DNA of 64,000 bases, from assembly GCA_019186985.1 (NCBI GenBank), contig JABARQ010000031.1:1-64000 (forward strand), read 5' to 3'. The notes under the pieces were generated by a model, which saw only the letters and a list, made by a program, of their open reading frames with translations, was not told where the DNA came from and did no database searches. Of this stretch, positions 1 to 6,329 are shown in pieces. Every line of letters starts with the position of its first letter. Position 1 is the stretch's first letter. A program made the position numbers and the translations under genes. Source of the stretch: Prosthecobacter sp. GTDB taxonomy: Bacteria > Verrucomicrobiota > Verrucomicrobiia > Verrucomicrobiales > Verrucomicrobiaceae.

Positions 1-26
1 GGCAGGACGCGAGAAGCCAGCGCATT

Positions 27-45
27 ACCTGGGCGAACCCCAGGT
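27..45. terminator. Small perfect hairpin at the window edge
   Basis: ACCTGGG at 27-33 pairs with CCCAGGT at 39-45 around a 5-base loop. There is no T-tract on either side. It may end a gene lying left of the window, but nothing in the window proves that. Confidence 0.25.
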
Positions 46-82
46 GCACCGCATTCAGGCGATTTGTCAAAGCACGGGAAAA

Positions 83-306
83 AATGACCAAGGCCCAGGA
101 GGCAATGACCAAGGAAGTCCCAAGCTTCAAAGCACAAGGCTGAACGATGAGTGTGTCCACGTGCGATCACATTGGGATCTCGACACCATCGTTCGTCTCT
201 CCTCACTCAGGCCATCTGAACCTTCGCGCCTTGGGTCATTCCATGGTCATTGGAACTCGGGCATTGGGATCTCGACGCCACCGTCCGTCTCCTCTCGCTC
301 AGGCCA
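83..306. repeat. Decayed intergenic repeat element with inverted arms and a 44-bp direct repeat
   Basis: The motif AATGACCAAGG occurs twice (83-93, 104-114). The arm at 103-125 is nearly complementary to 229-252, so most of the stretch can fold back on itself. A 44-base unit at 171-214 recurs at 263-306 with no indel and about 38 of 44 identities, most differences being transitions. No frame reads as a real protein. Low-complexity elements built on CATTGGTCATTGG-like words are, as I recall, dispersed through intergenic regions of Verrucomicrobia and Planctomycetes. That family link is memory and inference, while the repeats themselves are visible. Confidence 0.6.
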
Positions 307-611
307 GCGTCCGGCATTCCGGCAGGCCTGCCCTGAGGCTGGCCCAGGGCTGCTGGTCCGACACATCCTGCGGATCCGGCACCGCCGTCTGCTCGTCCGG
401 CAGCCTGGCCGGCGACAGGATGGCGAGGAACACCAGGGGCTCGCGATGCGGGTGAAAATGGAAAGGATGGCAGTGCATCGGGTCCATGTTGGCCCGCACC
501 AGCAGCAACTTCAGGCAGATGCGCTCAATCACATCGTCGGAGTCCTCCGCCTTGCGCAGGCTTGGCCAGCTTGCCAAGTTCCTTGAGCACCTTCAGGATG
601 CGTTCGTCCAT
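299..611 (-). pseudogene. Small conserved-looking protein split by a one-base frameshift
   Basis: From the ATG at 611 the frame reads MDERILKVLKELGKLAK and then runs into a stop after about a dozen more residues. Removing one C at 559/560 joins it to a frame that reads LRKAEDSDDVIERICLKLL and continues to the stop at 299, giving about 103 residues with a His-rich stretch (HCHPFHFHP). Both halves look protein-like, so I read this as one interrupted gene: a true pseudogene, a programmed shift or a sequencing error. The stop codon lies inside the second copy of the 44-base repeat, so the repeat may have replaced the original 3' end. I do not recognise the family. Confidence 0.45.
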
Positions 612-685
612 CCGCAGGTCGCCTGATTGTGAGAAACCATGGTCCGGAGCTGGCGCTGCCGCTGCGTGCGGGTTAGGACTTCCAC

Positions 686-1231
686 ATGATGGAATGGCTC
701 CAAGATTCCTGGGAATGGTTCACGCAGATGATCACGGCCCTGCCCTGGCAGGTGCTGGGAGTCTGGCTGCTGACCTCCAGCCTGCTGCTCACCGGCCTGC
801 TGGGATCGGTGCTGCCGCTGCTGCCCGGGCCCTTCCTCATCTTCCTGGCTGGAATCCTGCACACGGTGCTGATGCCCTCCCAGGGCATGAGCTGGGCCGG
901 CATGATCCTGCTCGGCCTGCTCCTTGCGGCCTCCTACTTCGTGGACATGGCCGCCGGGGCCATGGGCGCACGCTGGTTCGGAGCCAGCCGATGGGGCATC
1001 CTGGGAGTCTTTGTCGGCGGGGTCATCGGCCTCTTTTTCGCTCCTCTTGGCTTCGTGCTCGGCCCTCTGCTCGGCGGCCTGGTGTTTGAGCTCATCTTTG
1101 CCAAAAAGCGCATGGCACCTGCGGTGAAAAGCACCTGGGGCACCCTGCTCGGAACGGGCGTCGGACTTGCGGTCAGGCTGGGACTCAGCCTGGCGATGAT
1201 CACCACCGTGCTGGTCGACATCCTCTGGTAG
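686..1231 (+). CDS. DUF456 family membrane protein
   Basis: This 181-residue, very hydrophobic protein has about four to five predicted membrane segments. The Gly-rich segments are typical of DUF456: LLGSVLPLLPGPFLIFLAG near residues 38-56, a central hydrophobic stretch around 70-90, and GVFVGGVIGLFFAPLGFVLGP near 110-130. The function of the family is unknown, and I infer an inner-membrane location. It is transcribed away from the frameshifted gene on its left. A second ATG directly follows the first, and neither has a Shine-Dalgarno sequence. A TAGGAC hexamer lies 6 bases before the first ATG and could be a -10 box. A strong hairpin starts at the stop codon, so it looks monocistronic. Confidence 0.8.
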   Translation: MMEWLQDSWEWFTQMITALPWQVLGVWLLTSSLLLTGLLGSVLPLLPGPFLIFLAGILHTVLMPSQGMSWAGMILLGLLLAASYFVDMAAGAMGARWFGASRWGILGVFVGGVIGLFFAPLGFVLGPLLGGLVFELIFAKKRMAPAVKSTWGTLLGTGVGLAVRLGLSLAMITTVLVDILW

Positions 1232-1252
1232 CCCGGGCTCTCGCACCCGGGC
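1231..1252 (+). terminator. GC-rich hairpin on the DUF456 stop codon
   Basis: GCCCGGG at 1231-1237 pairs perfectly with CCCGGGC at 1246-1252 around an 8-base loop. No T-tract follows, so it is not a classical intrinsic terminator. It is the only strong structure between this gene and the sulfatase operon. The rest of 1253-1485 shows nothing else I can name. Confidence 0.5.
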
Positions 1253-1485
1253 CCGAATCAGGGCTGGTGCCTGAAATGTACGGCTCCCTGTTGGTTCATT
1301 CCCTCAAGAAAGGGACTTTTCCCATCCTGTGAATCCTGCACCCGACACCCTGCGGAATCTGGATGCGCAGGCCGCAGCCTGATTCTGGAAACCTGGGAAG
1401 ATCGCAGGCTGGAGATCGTTGCCTCCCAGCTTCATTGAAGCGCCGCCTCCCGCTGATCCAACCACGTCGATCCTGTCCCAGCCCC

Positions 1486-2844
1486 ATGCGAACTCTCCTT
1501 CCGCTGCTGTCGGCACTTTTCTCCCTGTCCCTGCCTGCGGCCGAACGCCCGAACGTGATCCTCATCATGGCCGATGACTTCGGACAGGAATGCGTCGCCG
1601 CCAATGGCGGTGAGTCCTACCGGACCCCCAACCTCGACAGGCTGGCCGCCGAGGGCATGCGCTTCGAGCACTGCCACTCGCAGCCGCTTTGCACACCGAC
1701 ACGCGTGCAGCTGATGACAGGCCGCTACAACGTGCGCAACTACCTGAACTTCGGCACCCTGCTGCGCCGCGAGACCACCTTCGGGCACCTGCTTCAAAAG
1801 GCGGGCTACGCCACCGGCATCTGCGGCAAATGGCAGCTCGGCCGTGAGACGGACGCGCCCAGCCACTTCGGTTTTCAGGAGGCCCTGCTCTGGCAGCACA
1901 CCCGCCGCCCGCCACGCTATGCCAATGCCGGGCTCGAACTCAACGGCGTCGAGAAGGACTACCCGGAGGGCTCCTACGGCCCGAAGCTGATCAACGACTT
2001 CGCGCTCGACTTCGTCACCCGCCACAAGGACGCGCCCTTCTTTCTCTACTACCCGATGATCCTGACGCATGACCCTTTCCAACCCACGCCGGACAGCCCG
2101 GACTGGGATCCGAAGGCCAGGGGCGAAAACGTCAGCCGCAAGACCGCCCATTTCGCGGACATGGTGGGCTACATGGACAAGATGGTCGGACGGCTTGATG
2201 AGCATCTGAAGCAGCTTGGCATCCGCGACAACACCCTGCTGATCTTCACCGGAGACAACGGTGCACACAGCAGCATCACCAGCCGTTTTCAGGGAAGGGA
2301 TTACCAGGGTGGCAAGGGGCGGACCACGAACAACGGACATCATGTGCCGCTCATCGTCAGCTGGCCGGCCGTGATGAAACAGGGACGGGTTTGCAGTGAC
2401 CTGGTCTCCTGCGCCGACTTCCTGCCCACCCTGTGCGCCGCCGCTGGTGCACCGCTTCCGGATTCCGTGGATGGTGTCAGCTTCCTGCCCCAGCTGCTTG
2501 GTGGGCCAGGAACTCCCCGAGAGTGCATCTACGCCTGGTATTCGCCCCGCCAGGGGCCGGACATGACCGTGCGCGAATACGCCTTTGACCGGGATTACAA
2601 GCTGTATCGCGACGGCAGCTTCTTTGACCTGAAGGCGGATCCCCTGGAAAAAGCCCCCCTGCAGCAACCCCTGACCGGCAAGGCGGCCAGCGCCAGAAAG
2701 AGGCTTCAGGCCTGCCTGGACCGTTACCAGGACGCAAGACCGGCGGAGCTCGATGCCACGTTCAAGGCTGCGGCGAAGGACATGCCTGGTTCCTCCAGGA
2801 AGGCCGGCCTAAAGGGCAAGGCTGGCAAAAACAAGAACCTGTAA
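1486..2844 (+). CDS. Secreted type I sulfatase (arylsulfatase family)
   Basis: Sulfatases hydrolyse sulfate esters, here probably on an algal or mucin-type polysaccharide. Starting at the ATG at 1486 gives 452 residues with a signal peptide (MRTLLPLLSALFSLSLPAA). The frame is open further upstream, but that part is Arg/Pro-rich and not protein-like. Asp30-Asp31 are metal ligands. C69-T-P-T-R73 is the CxPxR motif whose Cys must become formylglycine. GKWQLG and TGDNGAH are the later active-site motifs. The C-terminus ends in a Lys/Ala-rich tail. It is the first gene of an operon, with the next gene starting 6 bases after its stop. The substrate cannot be told from sequence. Confidence 0.9.
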   Translation: MRTLLPLLSALFSLSLPAAERPNVILIMADDFGQECVAANGGESYRTPNLDRLAAEGMRFEHCHSQPLCTPTRVQLMTGRYNVRNYLNFGTLLRRETTFGHLLQKAGYATGICGKWQLGRETDAPSHFGFQEALLWQHTRRPPRYANAGLELNGVEKDYPEGSYGPKLINDFALDFVTRHKDAPFFLYYPMILTHDPFQPTPDSPDWDPKARGENVSRKTAHFADMVGYMDKMVGRLDEHLKQLGIRDNTLLIFTGDNGAHSSITSRFQGRDYQGGKGRTTNNGHHVPLIVSWPAVMKQGRVCSDLVSCADFLPTLCAAAGAPLPDSVDGVSFLPQLLGGPGTPRECIYAWYSPRQGPDMTVREYAFDRDYKLYRDGSFFDLKADPLEKAPLQQPLTGKAASARKRLQACLDRYQDARPAELDATFKAAAKDMPGSSRKAGLKGKAGKNKNL

Positions 2845-2850
2845 AATCCC

Positions 2851-3720
2851 GTGAAGAGGCTTCTACGTCGGCTGCTGCTCCTGGCACCCCTGATGATCGG
2901 CCTGCTGCTGGGCGCCGGCCACCTGAACCGGGTCCCTTCCCTGCCGGCGCCTCCCGGCGTCATTCGCCGCACCGAACTAATCATGCTTCAAGGCGAACGG
3001 GTTCCCGTGGACCTGTTCCTGCCGGCTCCGGCCAGGAAGGCTCCGGTCGTGATTGTCGCGCATGGCTTCACCCGGCACCGCCGCGTCATGTCAGGCTGGG
3101 GGCACCGGATCGCCGAGAACGGCATGATTGCCGCCGTGCCCGGCCTGCCCGCCTTTGCCAACCATGCCCGCAATGCACGGGCTGTCGCCGAACTGGTCCG
3201 GCATCTCCACCGGCCCGGAGGCCTCGGGCCCGGCCATGAACCCACGGGCAGGACCGGGCTGGTCGGCCACTCGGCCGGCGGCTTTGCAACCCTGCTGGCG
3301 GCCGCAGGGTCCGACAATGTGCATTGTTGGATAGGCCTCGACCCCGTGGATTTCATGGACATGGGCCTGGAAGCGGTGAAATCCCTGTCGGTTCCTGCAC
3401 TCGTGCTGCTGGCCGAACCCGGCGCCTGGAACCGCTCCGGCAATGCGCAGCAATGGATCGGCAGGGGGGCAGCGGACCTCATGGCCCTGCGCATCAGGGG
3501 CTCCACCCACTGCGACCCCGAAAACCCGACTTCACGAATGGCCGAACTCGCCTGCGGCAGGACCGATGCGGCAAGACGTGAAAGCTATGAGCGCTATGCG
3601 CTGGCCATGCTCCGAAGCCACCTCCTGCATGATGCAGCGTCCGGCTCCATCCTCTCCCGCGCGGCTGAAGACCCCGGCGTTCTCATTCTTGGCCGGGACA
3701 GGCGCGCAAAAGTGGAATGA
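2851..3720 (+). CDS. Exported alpha/beta hydrolase between two sulfatases
   Basis: This 289-residue protein opens with a GTG start and an Arg/Leu-rich membrane or signal segment (residues 1-22). The hydrolase core is visible: HGF at 71-73 (oxyanion hole), GHSAGG with the nucleophile Ser141, an Asp in LDPVD near 170, and His in STHCDP near 218. The spacing and the THCDP motif recall chlorophyllase- or dienelactone-hydrolase-like esterases. It starts 6 bases after the first sulfatase, and its TGA overlaps an ATG of the second (ATGA), so the three genes are probably co-translated. A plausible role is removing ester decorations from the same sulfated substrate. That role is inferred from position only. 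Confidence 0.75.
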   Translation: MKRLLRRLLLLAPLMIGLLLGAGHLNRVPSLPAPPGVIRRTELIMLQGERVPVDLFLPAPARKAPVVIVAHGFTRHRRVMSGWGHRIAENGMIAAVPGLPAFANHARNARAVAELVRHLHRPGGLGPGHEPTGRTGLVGHSAGGFATLLAAAGSDNVHCWIGLDPVDFMDMGLEAVKSLSVPALVLLAEPGAWNRSGNAQQWIGRGAADLMALRIRGSTHCDPENPTSRMAELACGRTDAARRESYERYALAMLRSHLLHDAASGSILSRAAEDPGVLILGRDRRAKVE

Positions 3721-3752
3721 TTCGTCGTCCTGGCTCGTTTGCTGGCGTCCGC

Positions 3753-5300
3753 ATGAAACCCTTGTCACTCCACCTGCCCGGCATCGCGCTGCTGTGTTCG
3801 CTTCTCGCCGCCCCCCTTCCAGTGACGGCCGCAGGCCGCCCGAACGTGCTTTTCATCGCGATCGATGACCAGAACGACTGGATCGGCCACCTCGGCGGCC
3901 ATCCGATGGCGAAGACGCCCAATCTGGACAGGCTTGCCGCGCGCGGAACGACCTTCACCAACGCCCATTGCAACATGGCTCTGTGCAATCCTTCGCGCAC
4001 CAGCCTGCTGCTCGGCCTGCGCCCCACCACCACGGGCATCTACGGCCTGTCACCCTGGTTCCGCACCCTGCCGAGGTGGAAGGACCGCGTGACGCTGCCG
4101 CAGCACTTTGAAAACAACGGCTACCTCACCGCCGCCACCGGCAAGATCTACCACGGCGGCACAGGTGGCGGAGGAGGCAGGGCAAAGGGAAAGGCTGGCA
4201 GGGGCGCCAAGGCCGACGCTGCCGGCAAGCCTGAATTCATGGTCACCGCCCCCTTCGGAGGCGTCGGCACCAGGCCCCCGAAGAAGCTGATCGGCGACAC
4301 CCCCATGGGCAACAACCCGCTCATGGACTGGGGTGTCTGGCCCCTCGACAACGATGACACGCAAAAGGGCGACTACCAGGTCGCCACCTGGGCCGCCGAG
4401 CAGATCAAGTCGGCCCCGAAGGACAGGCCCTTCTTCATCGCCGCAGGCTTCTTCCTTCCCCACGTTCCTTGTTATGCCACGCAGAAATGGTTCGACCTCT
4501 ACCCCGATGATGACAGCGTGCTGCCGAAGGTGATGGAGAACGACCGCGCGGACACGCCCAGGTTTTCCTGGTACATCCACTGGCTGCTGCCCGAGCCCCG
4601 TCTGAAGTTCCTCAAGGAGTCCAGCCAATGGCGCAACCTCGTGCGCAGCTACCTGGCCTGCACGAGCTTCACCGACGCCCAGGTCGGCCGGCTGCTGACC
4701 GCGCTCGACGAATCCGGACATCGTGACGACACCATCGTGGTGGTCTGGGGCGATCACGGCTGGCATCTTGGTGAAAAGGAGATCTCCGGCAAGAACACGC
4801 TCTGGGACCGCGGGACCAAGGTTCCACTCGTCTTCGCCGGACCCGGCGTCACACCCGGGCAGCGCTGCGGACAGCCCGCCGAGCTGCTCGACATCTATCC
4901 CACCCTGGCCGACCTCGCCGGACTGCCCAAACGGGATGACCTGGAAGGCCTCAGCCTTGTTCCTCAGCTCAAGGATGCCGCCGCCCGCCGTGAACGGCCT
5001 GCCGTGACCAGCCACAACCAGGGCAACCACGCCGTCCGCAGCGAGAAGTGGCGCTACATCAGGTATGCCGACGGCAGCGAGGAGCTTTATGACATGGTCA
5101 ATGACCCCGACGAATGGACCAACGTCGCCTCAAAGCCGGAGAACGCCGCCGTCATCGCCGACCTTCAGAAATGGCTTCCATCCATGGACGTGCCGCCTGC
5201 TCCTGGCAGCGCCAGCCGCGTGCTCACTTATGACCGGAAAACCGACGAGGCCGTGTGGGAAGGCATCACGGTGAAACGTGGTGATGCGATCCCCGAATAA
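3753..5300 (+). CDS. Secreted sulfatase, iduronate-2-sulfatase-like
   Basis: From the ATG at 3753 the protein is 515 residues with a clear signal peptide ending PLPVTAAG. An earlier ATG at 3717 overlaps the previous stop but would bury the signal peptide behind 12 residues. Metal ligands are Asp38-Asp39. The formylglycine motif is C78-N-P-S-R82. The GDHGWHLGE motif is typical of iduronate-2-sulfatase-type (S1_7-like) enzymes. A Gly/Lys/Ala-rich insertion around residues 130-155 (GGGGRAKGKAGRG) is probably an exposed loop. Both sulfatases need a formylglycine-generating enzyme, and no catalytically competent one is seen in this window. Confidence 0.88.
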   Translation: MKPLSLHLPGIALLCSLLAAPLPVTAAGRPNVLFIAIDDQNDWIGHLGGHPMAKTPNLDRLAARGTTFTNAHCNMALCNPSRTSLLLGLRPTTTGIYGLSPWFRTLPRWKDRVTLPQHFENNGYLTAATGKIYHGGTGGGGGRAKGKAGRGAKADAAGKPEFMVTAPFGGVGTRPPKKLIGDTPMGNNPLMDWGVWPLDNDDTQKGDYQVATWAAEQIKSAPKDRPFFIAAGFFLPHVPCYATQKWFDLYPDDDSVLPKVMENDRADTPRFSWYIHWLLPEPRLKFLKESSQWRNLVRSYLACTSFTDAQVGRLLTALDESGHRDDTIVVVWGDHGWHLGEKEISGKNTLWDRGTKVPLVFAGPGVTPGQRCGQPAELLDIYPTLADLAGLPKRDDLEGLSLVPQLKDAAARRERPAVTSHNQGNHAVRSEKWRYIRYADGSEELYDMVNDPDEWTNVASKPENAAVIADLQKWLPSMDVPPAPGSASRVLTYDRKTDEAVWEGITVKRGDAIPE

Positions 5301-5369
5301 AATTTTCCGTGGTGCTGAATAAGGTTTCGCGGCGCTCGTCAGATGCCCGCGAACACCAAGTTCAACATC

Positions 5370-5705
5370 ATGAAAACCATCCTCGCCCTCGCCACCGCAG
5401 CCATCACCCTCGGTTTTGCCGCTCCCTCGGAGTCCAAGGCCTGGGACCGCTGCAGCCCCCACAGCCGCATCGTCAGCCACCTGCCCTGCGGACGTCCGGT
5501 CTACGCCAACTATGTCATCTATGGCCGTGACCGTTGCGGCAACCCGGTCGGCCGCTGGGTGACCCAGCGCCAGGCCTGCGGCTGCAGCCTCTGCAGCCCG
5601 CGCCCCGTCTGCCCGCCCCCTTCCTACGGTCATCACGGCTCGCACCATCACCATGGACATTCCTCACGCAGCGGCGTCAGCTGGTTTTTCTCCTTCGGCC
5701 GCTGA
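5370..5705 (+). CDS. Small secreted Cys/His-rich protein, unknown function
   Basis: This 111-residue protein starts at 5370 (MKTILALATAAITLGFAAP), which gives a signal peptide. An upstream in-frame ATG at 5343 would add nine polar residues before it. The mature part carries eight Cys (including CGCSLCSPRPVC) and ends with a His/Gly/Ser segment (HHGSHHHHGHSS) and FFSFGR. That composition suggests disulfides or metal binding outside the cytoplasm, but I recognise no family. It lies 69 bases after the sulfatase operon and 69 bases before apt, so it may be transcribed separately. Confidence 0.65.
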   Translation: MKTILALATAAITLGFAAPSESKAWDRCSPHSRIVSHLPCGRPVYANYVIYGRDRCGNPVGRWVTQRQACGCSLCSPRPVCPPPSYGHHGSHHHHGHSSRSGVSWFFSFGR

Positions 5706-5774
5706 TCCCCTGCGCCAAAAAACCCTCCAACCCCTCCTTGCATCGGCGCGGCAGTCCTCCAAGACTGCCGCGTC

Positions 5775-6308
5775 ATGCTTTCCGCCTCCATTGACCAGCT
5801 CCGATCCGCCATCCGTGACGTGCCTGACTTTCCAAAGCCGGGCATCCTCTTCAAGGACATCACCCCCGTCCTTGCCGACGCACGCCTGATGCAGCTCGCC
5901 ATCGATGGCATGATCGAGCCCTTCAGCGGTCAGAAGATCGACAAGGTGGTCGGCATCGACGCACGCGGATTCATCTTCGGTTCGATGATCGCGCAGAAGC
6001 TCGGAGCCGGCTTCGTCCCTGTGCGGAAAAAGGGCAAGCTGCCCTGGCGCACGCGCGGGCTCGACTACAGCCTCGAATATGGAAGCAACAGCATCGAGAT
6101 GCATCTGGATGCGCTCGCCCCGGACGAAACCGTCCTGCTGGCCGACGACCTGCTGGCAACAGGCGGGACCGCAGGTGCCGCGCTCGAACTCATCAGCCAG
6201 TCGGGCGCAAGGCTTCTCGGCTCCACCTTCTTCATCGAGCTCGCCTTCCTCGATGGCAGGCAAAGGCTCGCAGGCGGCGCCCCGGTCCACTCCCTCATCA
6301 CCTTCTGA
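5775..6308 (+). CDS. apt: Adenine phosphoribosyltransferase
   Basis: Apt makes AMP from adenine and PRPP (purine salvage, cytosol). The 177-residue length is normal. DVPDFPKPGILFKDITP near residues 15-31 is the Apt N-terminal signature, GIDARGFIFG near 62-71 shapes the adenine site, and VLLADDLLATGGTA near 119-132 is the PRPP-binding loop. The start at 5775 has no Shine-Dalgarno sequence. glnD begins 21 bases downstream, so the two may be one transcript, although their functions are linked only loosely through nitrogen and nucleotide metabolism. Confidence 0.95.
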   Translation: MLSASIDQLRSAIRDVPDFPKPGILFKDITPVLADARLMQLAIDGMIEPFSGQKIDKVVGIDARGFIFGSMIAQKLGAGFVPVRKKGKLPWRTRGLDYSLEYGSNSIEMHLDALAPDETVLLADDLLATGGTAGAALELISQSGARLLGSTFFIELAFLDGRQRLAGGAPVHSLITF

Positions 6309-6329
6309 TCCGAGCCTGAGGCGCCAAGC

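Noticed and set aside
158-163. CACGTG as a parS core
   Set aside because: The flanks do not match TGTTT/AAACA, and it lies in a decayed repeat far from parB.
1363-1485. Upstream in-frame start for the first sulfatase
   Set aside because: The additional 41 residues are Arg/Pro-rich and would hide the signal peptide that begins at 1486.
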